Shown here: positions 35,067-44,102 of the stretch, in pieces | Layout of the letters: the number at the start of each line of letters is the position of its first letter | Numbering within the stretch: position 1 is the first letter of the stretch | Origin: Sphaerisporangium sp. TRM90804 | GTDB taxonomy: Bacteria; Actinomycetota; Actinomycetes; Streptosporangiales; Streptosporangiaceae | Direction: 5' to 3' | Assembly: GCF_029846175.1 (NCBI RefSeq) | Contig: NZ_JARWAC010000002.1 | Location: 124,001-188,000, forward strand | Length of the DNA stretch: 64,000 nt | Notes under the pieces: generated by a model | What the model saw: the letters and a program-made list of their open reading frames with translations, nothing else | What the model was told of the DNA's origin: nothing | Database searches by the model: none | Translations under genes and position numbers: made by a program

Positions 35067-35787
35067 GTAGTCAAGGGTGCCACGGACCCGGGCCGGTACC
35101 CCACTCGCCGGGCCCGCCCGCGCCGACCGGCAGGGGCCCCGGCGGACGGCCGGGCGGGGTCCCCGCCACGGCGAGGAAAGAGATGTTTACTGACCTCTTG
35201 TTGGTTCATGACGATTGAGCCATGATGCGTGCAGTTTGTCTGGTTTAACCTGACCGGGGCACCCCTTCCCGGAGCTTCCCATGTCAACCAGCTCCCAGGC
35301 GGAGGTACAGTACGTCTCACACGAGGTCCGCGATCATGGTGTGGCCGGCCCAATTCTTCGTCAAGTCCCCGCGTGACGCCGATTCGGTGACCACTTTCGG
35401 GACACGCCGAGCGCGTTGCGGGGAAATGTCGCCGTCACGTGTCAACGTCGGACCAGCCCTCGACTTCACGGACGTGGCGCGCGCGGGGAGCGCCGGCCGG
35501 GCGGCACGCCGCCCTGTCCGTGCGAGCTCTCGTCCCTGGGATCCGACGAAAGGCCCGCGATGACCGCGATGTGGAGTTCCTCCGAGCACCGCACTGTGCA
35601 TTGTGCGCTCCGTGCCGCCGAAGGGGAGGGCGGGCGGCCCTCCCCCCGCGCACGGCACCACTCATGCCGGGGACGGGCCTGCGGGTCACACGGCGGCGCC
35701 GCGGTGATGGCGGCTTGATCAGCGGCCATGTCACCAGCGCGTACCCCCCTGCTTCCCGGCCCGCCCGCCCCGGCCTACGCTGCCACC
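35067..35787. other. 721-base gene-poor region between hemE and DUF3000
   Basis: The longest gap in the window. Several short frames exist, but none has consistent codon bias on either strand. The segment 35180-35260 is much less GC-rich than its surroundings and carries two short start-stop frames (ATG 35183, encoding [11 protein letters not shown] after GAGGAAAG; ATG 35225, encoding MRAVCLV), plus TCATG/CATGA half sites. A frame from ATG 35336 (75 residues, starting MVWPAQFFVKSPRDAD) cannot be excluded. A hairpin lies at 35623-35645. The region may hold the hemE promoter, a regulatory RNA, or both. Confidence 0.5.
35623..35645. other. GGGGAGGG-loop-CCCTCCCC hairpin
   Basis: Perfect 8-base arms around a 7-base loop (CGGGCGG) in the gap upstream of DUF3000. 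Possibly a terminator or part of a structured transcript. Confidence 0.35.
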
Positions 35788-36390
35788 ATGACCATCGGTG
35801 ACGCCCCGCCGGCCCCGGCCGCGTTCCGCCGGGCGCTCGCCAGCCTGCGTCCAGCCGAGGTCAGGCCCGAGATCGAGCTGGAGGACATCCCGGCGCCGCA
35901 GCGGCTCGCCCCCTACTCCGGCGCCGTCGGCGCGGCCGTCCACCGAGACGACGACGAGCTCGCGATCGGCCGTCTCATCATGCTGTTCGACCCCGACGGC
36001 CAGCGCGGATGGGACGGCCCGTTCCGCCTGGTCGCCTATGTGCGCGCCGACATGGAGCCGGAGATCACCTCCGACCCCATGCTCGGGCCCGTGGCGTGGA
36101 GCTGGCTGACCGAGGCCCTGGACGCCCACGGCGCGCGCTACGCCGCCGCGGGCGGCACGGTCACCCGGGCGGTGTCGGAGGGGTTCGGCAACAAGGCCGA
36201 CGACCCGGTCACCACCGAGCTGGAGCTGCGTGCCTCGTGGTCCCCGCTGGAGGACGACCTTTCCGCGCACGTCGCCGCGTGGTGCGACCTGATGTGCCTC
36301 GCGGCGGGCATCCCACCCCTGCCACCCGACGTCGCGGCGCTGCCGCAGCGGTCCGCGCGTCGCGAAGACCCGGAGTCCTTCAGGACGTGA
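35788..36390 (+). CDS. DUF3000 domain protein
   Basis: A 200-residue actinobacterial protein of unknown function. It is recognised by its conserved context (directly before ribonuclease D) and by the central WDGPFRLVAYVRADMEPEIT and GPVAWSWLTEALDAHGA segments. No membrane helices or catalytic motif seen. ATG 35788 is in the common CACCATGACC context. Its stop overlaps the start of the next gene. Confidence 0.85.
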   Translation: MTIGDAPPAPAAFRRALASLRPAEVRPEIELEDIPAPQRLAPYSGAVGAAVHRDDDELAIGRLIMLFDPDGQRGWDGPFRLVAYVRADMEPEITSDPMLGPVAWSWLTEALDAHGARYAAAGGTVTRAVSEGFGNKADDPVTTELELRASWSPLEDDLSAHVAAWCDLMCLAAGIPPLPPDVAALPQRSARREDPESFRT

Positions 36391-37637
36391 CCGACGACGA
36401 CATCATTCCCGCGGGCGACTCCGTCGTGCCGCTGCTGGAGCCGCGCGAGGGCATTCCGCCGGTCATCGAGGACCCCGCCGCCCTGGCCGTGGTGGTGCGC
36501 GCCTTCGCGGCCGGCACCGGCCCGGTGGCCGTGGACGCCGAGCGCGCCTCCGGCTACCGGTACAGCGGCCGGGCCTACCTCGTCCAGCTGCGCCGGGCCG
36601 GAGCGGGCAGCGCGCTCATCGACCCCATCGGCTGCCCCGACCTGTCGGGGCTGGACGCCGCGCTGGCAGGCGCCGAGGTCGTCCTGCACGCCGCCACGCA
36701 GGACCTCGCGTGCCTGGCCGAGGTGGGGTTCACCCCCCGCGTGCTGTTCGACACCGAGCTGGCCGGCAGGCTGCTCGGGTACGAGCGCGTCGGCCTCGGG
36801 ACGATGGTGGAGAACGTCCTCGGCCTGCGCCTTGAGAAGGGCCACTCCGCGGCCGACTGGTCGCACCGCCCCCTGCCCGAGGACTGGCTGCGCTACGCCG
36901 CGCTGGACGTCGAGGTGCTGATCGAGCTGCGCGACGCCCTGCACGATGAGCTGGAGGCCGCCGGCAAGCTCGGCTGGGCGCGGGAGGAGTTCGCCGCGAT
37001 CCTGGCCGCTCCCCCGTCGCCGCCGCGCGCCGACCCCTGGCGGCGCACGTCCGGCATCCACCGGGTGCGCTCGGTGCGGGGGCTGGCGGTGGTCCGCGAG
37101 CTGTGGACGCTGCGCGACGAGATCGCCCGCGACGCCGACCTGGCGCCCGGGCGCGTGCTGCCCGACTCGGCGATCGTGACCGCCGCGCTCGATCAGCCGC
37201 GCACCACCAAGGCGCTGACCGACATCGCGCCGTTCACCGGGCGCAGCGCCCGCCGCCACCTGCGCGAGTGGCTGAACGCCATCGGCCGGGCGCGCATGCT
37301 GCCCGAGGCCAAGCTGCCGCAGCCGAACCTCGCCGGCGACGGCCCGCCGCCGGCGAACCGCTGGGCCGACCGCGACCCCGCAGCCGCCAAGCGGCTCGCC
37401 GCCGCGCGGGCCACCGTCGCGGCGCTGGCGACCACCCACCGCATGCCCACGGAGAACCTGCTGCAGCCTGAGGCCATCCGGCGCCTCACGTGGGAGCCGC
37501 CCGGCGACCTCGGCGACGAGGCGGTCGCCGCGCGCCTGCGCGACCTGGGCGCGCGCGAGTGGCAGATCGGCCTGACGGCCCGCCCTCTGTCCACGGCCCT
37601 CACCGTGCTGGCCGCCACGGGCGAGTTCGAGGCCTGA
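36387..37637 (+). CDS. rnd: Ribonuclease D with HRDC domain
   Basis: A 416-residue 3'-5' exoribonuclease. The DEDDy exonuclease residues are seen in GPVAVDAERASGYRY (D, E), VLHAATQDLACLAEVGF (D) and LRYAALDVEVLIELRD (Y, D). The HRDC nucleic-acid-binding domain follows at about 220-300 (GLAVVRELWTLRDEIARDAD, LPDSAIVTAALDQP), with a second helical repeat to the end. GTG 36387 overlaps the DUF3000 stop. The DUF3000-rnd pair near hemE and dxs is common actinobacterial gene order. Confidence 0.93.
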   Translation: MTDDDIIPAGDSVVPLLEPREGIPPVIEDPAALAVVVRAFAAGTGPVAVDAERASGYRYSGRAYLVQLRRAGAGSALIDPIGCPDLSGLDAALAGAEVVLHAATQDLACLAEVGFTPRVLFDTELAGRLLGYERVGLGTMVENVLGLRLEKGHSAADWSHRPLPEDWLRYAALDVEVLIELRDALHDELEAAGKLGWAREEFAAILAAPPSPPRADPWRRTSGIHRVRSVRGLAVVRELWTLRDEIARDADLAPGRVLPDSAIVTAALDQPRTTKALTDIAPFTGRSARRHLREWLNAIGRARMLPEAKLPQPNLAGDGPPPANRWADRDPAAAKRLAAARATVAALATTHRMPTENLLQPEAIRRLTWEPPGDLGDEAVAARLRDLGAREWQIGLTARPLSTALTVLAATGEFEA

Positions 37638-37816
37638 CCCGTCCACGAGGACGTCACCGCCCGCACCGTGCGCGCGGCACGGGCCGTTTCACGCCTGCCC
37701 GGCCCGGCGGGGAATGTCTCGCCCGCCCGCCGGCCAAGCGACGGTGTGGGCGGCGCGCGCGGTCCCGACCGGCGGGATCTTGACGCATCACGTGCGCTTC
37801 TTTAGGTTGGAACTTG

Positions 37817-37830
37817 GGAAAGCGCTTTCC
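37817..37830. promoter_or_regulatory. LacI-type operator GGAAAGCGCTTTCC
   Basis: A perfect 14-base dyad with the central CG-rich step typical of LacI/GalR operators, 16 bases before the start of the oxidoreductase operon. The LacI-family gene at 41191-42201 at the far end of the module is the probable regulator. Confidence 0.78.
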
Positions 37831-37846
37831 AAGGCTGGGAGACGTG

Positions 37847-39175
37847 ATGAGCGAGACCGTCGTCGGCGTCGTGATGAACGGCGTCACCGGGCGGATGGGG
37901 TACCGCCAGCACCTCGTCCGGTCCGTGCTCGCGATCAACCAGCAGGGCGGCGTGACGCTGTCGGACGGCCGGCGGGTGACGCTCCGGCCCGTCCTGGTCG
38001 GCCGGGACGCCGCCAAGCTCGCCCGCCTCGCGACCGCGCACGGGATCGACGACCACACCACCGACCTCGGCTCGGCGCTCGCCGACGACCGCAACCTGAT
38101 CTACTTCGACGCCCAGGTGACCAGCGCCCGCGCCGCCGCCGTCCACCGGGCGATCGAGGCCGGCAAGCACGTCTACGCCGAGAAGCCGCTCGCCGCCACC
38201 CTGGAGGAGTCCCTCGGCCTGGTGCGCGCCGTCGAGGCGGCCGGGGTCCGGGGCGGCGTCGTGCAGGACAAGCTGTTCCTCCCCGGCCTGCTCAAGCTCC
38301 GCCGGCTGATCGACGGCGGCTTCTTCGGCCGCGTGCTGTCGGTGCGGGGGGAGTTCGGATACTGGGTGTTCGAGGGCGACTGGCAGAGCGCGCAGCGCCC
38401 GTCCTGGAACTACCGGGCGGCCGACGGCGGCGGCATCGTCCTGGACATGTTCCCCCACTGGCACTACGTGCTGGAGAACCTGTTCGGCACGATCGAGACG
38501 GTGACCGCGCACGCGGTCACCCACATCGGCGAGCGGGTCGACGAGCGGGGCGCCGCCTACGGCGCCGACGCCGACGACGCCGCGTACGGCATCTTCGAGC
38601 TGGCCGGCGGCGTGGTGGCTCAGATCAACTCCTCGTGGGCGGTCCGGGTGCACCGCGACGAGCTGGTGGAGTTCCAGGTGGACGGCACGCACGGCAGCGC
38701 GGTGGCGGGGCTGCGCCAGTGCCGCGTCCAGCACCGCAGCGCCACGCCCAAGCCCGTGTGGGACCCCGACCAGCCGGTCGCCGCGCGCTTTCGCGAGCAG
38801 TGGCAGGACGTGCCGGACAACGCCGTGTTCGACAACGGCTTCAAGGCCCAGTGGGAGCTGTTCGTCCGGCACGTCCTGGAGGACGCGCCGTTCCCGCACG
38901 ACTTCGCCTCCGGCGCCCGCGGCGTGCAGTTCGCCGAGATCGGCCTGCGCTCCTCGGCCGAGGGCCGCCGCCTGCGCGTTCCCGGCCTGCCCGGGCACGC
39001 CCCGTCCCCGGACGGCCGGGCGCCCGGCGTCACCCCGGCTCCCGGCGCGCCCGGCCTAGCGCGGGGCGCATCCGGGGCCGCGGCCCCGCAAGGCGCGCCC
39101 GGCCCCGGGCCGCGGACGTCCCCGCCCGGGGCGCCGCGAGGGACCGCAGCCGACGCCGAGGGGGCGCCCGCGTGA
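37847..39175 (+). CDS. Gfo/Idh/MocA-family oxidoreductase with long disordered tail
   Basis: A 442-residue NAD(P)-dependent sugar/polyol dehydrogenase-like protein. The N-terminal Rossmann domain (TVVGVVMNGVTGRMGYRQHL) is followed by AGKHVYAEKPLAATLEESLG, the family EKP motif with catalytic lysine. The substrate domain includes SWNYRAADGGGIVLDMFPHW. About 65 C-terminal residues are almost only Ala, Pro, Gly, Arg and Ser and extend beyond the family fold; they look like a disordered addition. ATG 37847 has GGGAG five bases upstream. First gene of a three-gene operon behind a LacI-type operator. Confidence 0.88.
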   Translation: MSETVVGVVMNGVTGRMGYRQHLVRSVLAINQQGGVTLSDGRRVTLRPVLVGRDAAKLARLATAHGIDDHTTDLGSALADDRNLIYFDAQVTSARAAAVHRAIEAGKHVYAEKPLAATLEESLGLVRAVEAAGVRGGVVQDKLFLPGLLKLRRLIDGGFFGRVLSVRGEFGYWVFEGDWQSAQRPSWNYRAADGGGIVLDMFPHWHYVLENLFGTIETVTAHAVTHIGERVDERGAAYGADADDAAYGIFELAGGVVAQINSSWAVRVHRDELVEFQVDGTHGSAVAGLRQCRVQHRSATPKPVWDPDQPVAARFREQWQDVPDNAVFDNGFKAQWELFVRHVLEDAPFPHDFASGARGVQFAEIGLRSSAEGRRLRVPGLPGHAPSPDGRAPGVTPAPGAPGLARGASGAAAPQGAPGPGPRTSPPGAPRGTAADAEGAPA

Positions 39176-40341
39176 GGATCGAGCTGCCGTCCGGGCCCTA
39201 CACCATGCGCCCGGCGGCGAGCCCGCCCCCGCCTGGCCCCGCGCCAGCCGGCCGCGTCGCCTACGCCGCCGCCCACGTGGTCGCCGACCCGTTCGCCGAG
39301 AACACGCCCGGCTCGCCCGCCGCCGTCGACTGGGACGCCACGCTGCGCTTCCGCCGCCACCTGTGGTCGCACGGCCTGCGCGTGGCGGACGCGATGGACA
39401 CCGCGCAGCGCAACGCCGGCCTCGACTGGGCGGCCACCCGCGAGCTGATCGGCCGCAGCGCGGCAGCGGCCCGGGCGTACGGCGACCCGGCGGAGCTGGT
39501 GTGCTGCGGCGCGGGGACCGACCACGCGCCGCACGCCGACACGCTGCCGCTGGTGGAGGCCGCCTACGCCGAGCAGATCGAGACCGTGCGGGAGGCGGGC
39601 GCCGGCGTGGTGATCATGGCCAGCCGCCAGCTCGCCCGCGTCGCGCGCGGCCCGGAGGACTACCAGGCCCTGTACGGCAGGCTGCTCGCCCGCGCGGGGC
39701 GGCCGGTCATCCTGCACTGGCTCGGCGCGATGTTCGACCCGGCGCTGACCGGCTACTGGGGCTCGCCCGACGTGGAGACCGCGACCGGGCACTTCCTCGC
39801 CCTCGTGCGCGAGCACGCGGCCATGGTCGAGGGGGTGAAGGTGTCGCTGCTGGACGAGGAGCACGAGGTGCGGTTGCGCGCCGCGCTGCCCGCCGGGGTG
39901 CGGCTCTACACCGGCGACGACTTCAACTATCCCTCCCTGATCAAGGGGGGTTCGCACGCGCTGCTCGGGGTGTTCGACCCGATCGCCCCGCTGGCGGCGG
40001 CGGCGCTGCGGGCGCTGGACGCCGCCGAGAGCGAGCCGGACCCGGCGCTCCGCGCGCGCCACATGGCGCGCTATGACGACCTGTTCGGGCGAACGGTGCC
40101 GCTGGCCCGGAAGGTCTTCGAGGCGCCGACGTACAACTACAAGACGGGCATCGTCTTCCTGGCCTGGCTGGCCGGGCACCAGGACGCGTTCACGATGGTC
40201 GGCGGGGCGCAGTCGGCGCGGTCGCCGGTCCACCTGGCGGAGGTGTTCCGCCTGGCCGACCAGGCGGGCCTGCTGCCCGACCCCGAGTTGGCCGCCCACC
40301 GCATGAGATCCCTGCTCACCGTCCACGGGATGGCCCGGTGA
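39172..40341 (+). CDS. DUF993 family protein (aldolase-like barrel)
   Basis: A 389-residue protein of the DUF993 family, which resembles dihydrodipicolinate-synthase-like class I aldolases. Segments such as WDATLRFRRHLWSHGLRVAD, GAGTDHAPHADTLPLVEAAY, PVILHWLGAMFDPALTGYWG and VEGVKVSLLDEEHEVRLRA (a possible Schiff-base lysine in GVKVS) are visible. Sits between an oxidoreductase and an isomerase with GTGA overlaps on both sides, so a step in catabolism of an unusual sugar or cyclitol is likely. The reaction is not known. Confidence 0.85.
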   Translation: MRIELPSGPYTMRPAASPPPPGPAPAGRVAYAAAHVVADPFAENTPGSPAAVDWDATLRFRRHLWSHGLRVADAMDTAQRNAGLDWAATRELIGRSAAAARAYGDPAELVCCGAGTDHAPHADTLPLVEAAYAEQIETVREAGAGVVIMASRQLARVARGPEDYQALYGRLLARAGRPVILHWLGAMFDPALTGYWGSPDVETATGHFLALVREHAAMVEGVKVSLLDEEHEVRLRAALPAGVRLYTGDDFNYPSLIKGGSHALLGVFDPIAPLAAAALRALDAAESEPDPALRARHMARYDDLFGRTVPLARKVFEAPTYNYKTGIVFLAWLAGHQDAFTMVGGAQSARSPVHLAEVFRLADQAGLLPDPELAAHRMRSLLTVHGMAR

Positions 40342-41177
40342 GGCGGCTGTCGCTGAACCAGTGGACGACGCGCCGCTGGTCGGTGCCAGAGGCGGTCGAC
40401 GGCTGCGTGCGCCACGGCATCGAGGCGATCGGGCTGTGGCGCGAGCAGGTGGGCGAGTACGGGCTGGCCGCCAGCGTGGCGGCGGTGGCCGGGGCCGGGC
40501 TGCGGGTGTCGTCGCTGTGCCGGGGCGGGTTCCTCACCTCGGGCGGGGCGCTGCGGGACAACCGGCGCGCCGTCGACGAGGCCGCCGCGCTGGGCGCCGC
40601 CTGCCTGGTCATGGTCGTCGGCGGGCTCCCGGGCGTCCCGCCGGGCGGGGAGCCGCGGCCCGGCTTCTCCCGCGACCTGCCCGGCGCCCGGGAACGGGTC
40701 AGGGAGGCCCTCGACGCGCTCGTCCCGTACGCGGCCGAACGCGGGGTGCGCCTGGCGCTGGAGCCGCTGCACCCGATGTACTGCGCAGACCGGGCGGTCC
40801 TGTCGACCCTCGGCCAGGCGCTCGACCTGGCCGCGCCCTACCCCGCCGAGCGGGTCGGGGTGGTGGTCGACGCCTTCCACGTCTGGTGGGATCCGGCGCT
40901 GCCCGAGCAGCTCGCCAGGGCCGGCGCGGCCCGCCGCATCGCGAGCTACCAGGTGTGCGACTGGCCGCAGCCGCTCCCCGCCGACGTGCTGCTCGGCCGG
41001 GCGATGATGGGCGACGGCGTCATCGACCTCGGCGCCCTCACCGACGCCGTCGCCGCCGCCGGCTACACCGGCGACGTCGAGGTGGAGATCTTCAACGCCG
41101 CCCTGTGGGCCGCCGACCCCGACGAAGTCCTGACCACGATGAAGTCGCGCTACCGCAGCGAGATCCTGCGCGCCTGA
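40338..41177 (+). CDS. Sugar phosphate isomerase/epimerase family protein
   Basis: A 279-residue TIM barrel of the xylose-isomerase-like/IolE-IolI group. Typical parts are LSLNQWTTRRWSVPEAVDGC, RGVRLALEPLHPMY (metal-ligand Glu), VGVVVDAFHVWWDP (Asp, His) and YTGDVEVEIFNAALW (Glu). GTG 40338 overlaps the DUF993 stop. Last gene of the LacI-controlled operon; substrate unknown. Confidence 0.88.
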   Translation: MRRLSLNQWTTRRWSVPEAVDGCVRHGIEAIGLWREQVGEYGLAASVAAVAGAGLRVSSLCRGGFLTSGGALRDNRRAVDEAAALGAACLVMVVGGLPGVPPGGEPRPGFSRDLPGARERVREALDALVPYAAERGVRLALEPLHPMYCADRAVLSTLGQALDLAAPYPAERVGVVVDAFHVWWDPALPEQLARAGAARRIASYQVCDWPQPLPADVLLGRAMMGDGVIDLGALTDAVAAAGYTGDVEVEIFNAALWAADPDEVLTTMKSRYRSEILRA

Positions 41178-41190
41178 GACCGGGGCGGGG

Positions 41191-42201
41191 TCAGGCCGGC
41201 GTCAGGTGGCGGACGCTCTCGCGCAGGACGACCTCGCCGGCGACGGGCTCCACGCGGGGGAACTCCGCCCACGACAGGGCCAGCTCCATGGCCAGGCCGC
41301 CCATGCGGGCCAGGGGCAGCCGGACCGTCGACAGGGCGGGGACCATGTCGCGCAGGGGGGCGATGTCGTCGAAGCCGGCCAGCGACAGGTCGCGCGGCAC
41401 CTGGACGCCGCGGTGCCGGAAGGCGGCGAGCGCGCCCACGGCCATCACGTCGTTCACCGCGAACACGCACGTGGCGTCGGCCAGGCTGTCGACCAGCTCC
41501 ATGGCCGCCTCGAAGCCGCCGTCGCGGTCGAAGCCGCCGTGCACGACGACCGGCGCGGGCAGGCCCAGGTCGGTCAGCGCCGCGGCGAAACCCTCCGCGC
41601 GGTCGGCGGCGGTGAGCAGGGTGCGCGGGCCGGCGAGCATGGCGAACCTGCGGTGGCCGCGGCCGGCCAGCGCCCGCGCCAGGTCGTAGCCGCCCTCGCG
41701 GTTCAGCGGCGCCACGGTGTCGGCGCCGAGGAGATCCTGCCCGATGACCGCGACCCGCCCCCCGGAGGCCCGGTAGACGTCGAGCTCGGCGCGCAGCCGC
41801 CGGATCATGTTGTCGTCGGTGACGCGGGAGCCGGCGATCAGCACCACCCGGGCCCGCTGGGCGTTGAGCGTGGCGACGTGCGCGATCTCGCGTTCGGGGT
41901 CGCGGAAGGTGGTGCCGAGCGTCACCACCATGTCGTGCAGGTCGGCCGCGCGGATGGCGCCGTCGGCGATGGCGGCGAAGTAGTGGTCGGTCAGGTCCTG
42001 GACGATCAGGCCGACGACGTTGCTGGCGCCCCGCGCGAGGGTCTGCGCGGTGGCGTCGACGCGGTAGCCCAGCCGGGCGGCGGCCGACTCGACCCGGGCC
42101 CGCATGTCCGCCCCCACCTGGCGCGTGCTGCCGTTGAGCACCCGTGACGCCGTCGCCAGCGACACTCCCGCGTCCCTGGCGACGTCCTCGAGCGTGACCA
42201 T
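41191..42201 (-). CDS. LacI-family transcriptional regulator
   Basis: A 336-residue regulator. The N-terminal HTH and hinge are complete (VTLEDVARDAGVSLATASRV, then NGSTRQVGADMRARVESAAA), followed by a periplasmic-binding-protein-like effector domain (VVGLIVQDLTDHYFAAIADG, VFAVNDVMAVGALAAFRHRG, LAGFDDIAPLRDMVPALSTV). ATG 42201 follows GGGAGG at eight bases. It converges on the operon it probably controls; its likely site is the palindrome at 37817. Confidence 0.92.
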   Translation of the reverse strand: MVTLEDVARDAGVSLATASRVLNGSTRQVGADMRARVESAAARLGYRVDATAQTLARGASNVVGLIVQDLTDHYFAAIADGAIRAADLHDMVVTLGTTFRDPEREIAHVATLNAQRARVVLIAGSRVTDDNMIRRLRAELDVYRASGGRVAVIGQDLLGADTVAPLNREGGYDLARALAGRGHRRFAMLAGPRTLLTAADRAEGFAAALTDLGLPAPVVVHGGFDRDGGFEAAMELVDSLADATCVFAVNDVMAVGALAAFRHRGVQVPRDLSLAGFDDIAPLRDMVPALSTVRLPLARMGGLAMELALSWAEFPRVEPVAGEVVLRESVRHLTPA

Positions 42202-42312
42202 GGTCGTCCTCCCGTGCCCCGACGGCTTCCCTCCCATTGTCCAGCGGTTCGGGTGTCGTCGTGACCGCTTCCCGCGGCGGCCGGTTCGCGGCTCGCCGCG
42301 GGAAGCGCGAGG

Positions 42313-43788
42313 TCAGCCGGTGGTGACGGTGGGCTCGCTCTCTCGCATGCGGCTGTGGCGCACGCCGTAGGCGAAGTAGACCGCGACGCCGATCGCCATC
42401 CAGATCAGGAAGCGCAGCCAGGTCTCCACCGGCAGGTTGAGCATCAGGTAGAGCGAGGCCAGCGCCGCCAGGATCGGCACGACCGGCACCCACGGGGTGC
42501 GGAACGAGCGGGGCAGGTCGGGGCGCGTGCGGCGCAGGATCAGCACGCCGACCGACACCAGGATGAACGCGAACAGCGTGCCGATGTTCACCAGCTCCGC
42601 CAGCGCCGACAGCGGGATGAACCCGGCCATCAGCGCGGTCACCACACCGATGATGATCGTGATGACGTACGGCGTGCCGAACCTGGGGTGGACGGTGGCC
42701 AGGCGCGCGGGCAGCAGGTTGTCGCGGCTCATCGCGAAGAACACCCGGCTCTGGCCCAGCATGAGGATCATGACCACGGTGGTCAGGCCCGCCAGCGCGC
42801 CGACGCTGATGATGCTGGCCAGCCAGTTCTGCCCGACGGCGCGGAACGCGTTGGCCAGCGGCGCCGACCGGCCGAGCTGGTCGTAGCGCTGCATGCCGAC
42901 CACGACCAGCGAGACGGCGACGTACAGGATCGTGCAGACGGCCAGGGAGGCGATGATGCCGATCGGCAGGTCGCGCTGCGGCCTGCGGGTCTCCTCGGCG
43001 GCGGTTGCGACGACGTCGAAGCCGATGAAGGCGAAGAAGACGATGGCGGCGCCGACGAACACGCCGAACACGCCGTAGGCGACCGGGCTGACGCCGAACA
43101 GCACCTGGATGAGCGGCGCCTGGACGCCCTCGACCGTCGCGGTCGCCTTGGCCGGCGGGATGAAGGGGACGTAGTTGGCCGCCCGCACGAAGAACAGGCC
43201 CGCGATGATCACCAGCAGCACGACGGCCACCTTGATCGCCACCACGACGAGGTTGACCCGGGCGGACAGCTTGATGCCGGCCACCAGGACGGCCGTCAGC
43301 GCGAGCACCACGACGACGGCCGGGACGTTGAAGGTGGCGTTCTCACCCGCGAACGCGGGCGGCAGGTTGACGCCCATGGTGGCGAGCAGCTCGGAGAAGT
43401 AGCCCGACCAGCCGACCGCGACCACCGCGGCGCCGAGGGCGAGCTCCAGCATGAGGTCCCACCCGACGATCCAGGCGGGGAACTCGCCGAAGGTCGCGAA
43501 CGAGAACGTGTACGCCGAGCCGGCGGCCGGCACCGTGGAGGCGAACTCGGCGTAGCAGAGCGCGGCCAGCCCGCAGACCACGCCGGCGACCACGAACGAC
43601 AGGGCGACGGCGGGGCCGGAGTTGTCCCTGGCGACCTGTCCGGTCAGGACGAAGATGCCGGTGCCGACGATGACGCCGATGCCGAAGACGGTGAGGTCGA
43701 GCGCGCTGAGGTGCCGGCGGAGCTGGTGCTCCGGGGCCTCGGTGTCCTCCATGGATTGTTCGACCGACTTGGTGCGGAAGATGCTCAT
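42313..43788 (-). CDS. APC-superfamily amino acid permease (cationic amino acid transporter type)
   Basis: A 491-residue inner-membrane transporter with about 12-14 helices. The first helix holds the substrate-binding GIGVIVGTGIFVLTGQVA; AALCYAEFASTVPAAGSAYT and FFAFIGFDVVATAAEETRRP are characteristic of the CAT group. ATG 43788 has AAGGGG seven bases upstream; GTG 43794 is in frame but too close. Monocistronic. Substrate not determined. Confidence 0.9.
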   Translation of the reverse strand: MSIFRTKSVEQSMEDTEAPEHQLRRHLSALDLTVFGIGVIVGTGIFVLTGQVARDNSGPAVALSFVVAGVVCGLAALCYAEFASTVPAAGSAYTFSFATFGEFPAWIVGWDLMLELALGAAVVAVGWSGYFSELLATMGVNLPPAFAGENATFNVPAVVVVLALTAVLVAGIKLSARVNLVVVAIKVAVVLLVIIAGLFFVRAANYVPFIPPAKATATVEGVQAPLIQVLFGVSPVAYGVFGVFVGAAIVFFAFIGFDVVATAAEETRRPQRDLPIGIIASLAVCTILYVAVSLVVVGMQRYDQLGRSAPLANAFRAVGQNWLASIISVGALAGLTTVVMILMLGQSRVFFAMSRDNLLPARLATVHPRFGTPYVITIIIGVVTALMAGFIPLSALAELVNIGTLFAFILVSVGVLILRRTRPDLPRSFRTPWVPVVPILAALASLYLMLNLPVETWLRFLIWMAIGVAVYFAYGVRHSRMRESEPTVTTG

Positions 43789-44102
43789 GCTCACGCCCCT
43801 TGATCGCCGATGTCGCTGAAGAGGTCTTCCCCGGAAAGGTTAAGTCATGCGTAACCCCAGGTCAGACCAACCTTTCGACCTCCGGCCACCGGGCGCCCCG
43901 TTCGGCGGCCCACCTCGCGAGCGGCGGCGCCGGCGGCGCGGCCCGGCTCGGCCGCCGGCGACACGCCGCCCGGAGAGACGGGACGGTGGGACGGCCGCGG
44001 CCGTCGAGCCCCGCGCCGTCCAGCCGCTGGGACGGGGTGGACGGCACACGAAACCCTCCACGGGCGCGGCGCCCGTGGAGGGGTGGTCGTGCGGGGTGGT
44101 CG
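43789..44102. other. Gap between permease and dxs
   Basis: No gene recognised. The left ~70 bases are less GC-rich (around GTTAAGTCATGCGTAAC) and likely hold the permease promoter on the minus strand. The right end contains the dxs terminator hairpin. Confidence 0.5.
44054..44082 (-). terminator. Strong hairpin terminator of dxs
   Basis: Twelve-base perfect arms CCCTCCACGGGC and GCCCGTGGAGGG around a 5-base loop. Read on the minus strand it lies 20 bases after the dxs stop and is followed by TTTCG, as expected for an intrinsic terminator. Confidence 0.8.

Noticed and set aside
35336-35563. 75-residue plus-strand frame starting MVWPAQFFVKSPRDAD
   Set aside because: A GAGG precedes the ATG, but third-position GC bias fades and the second half looks like random GC-rich sequence; kept only as a possibility inside the gap entry.
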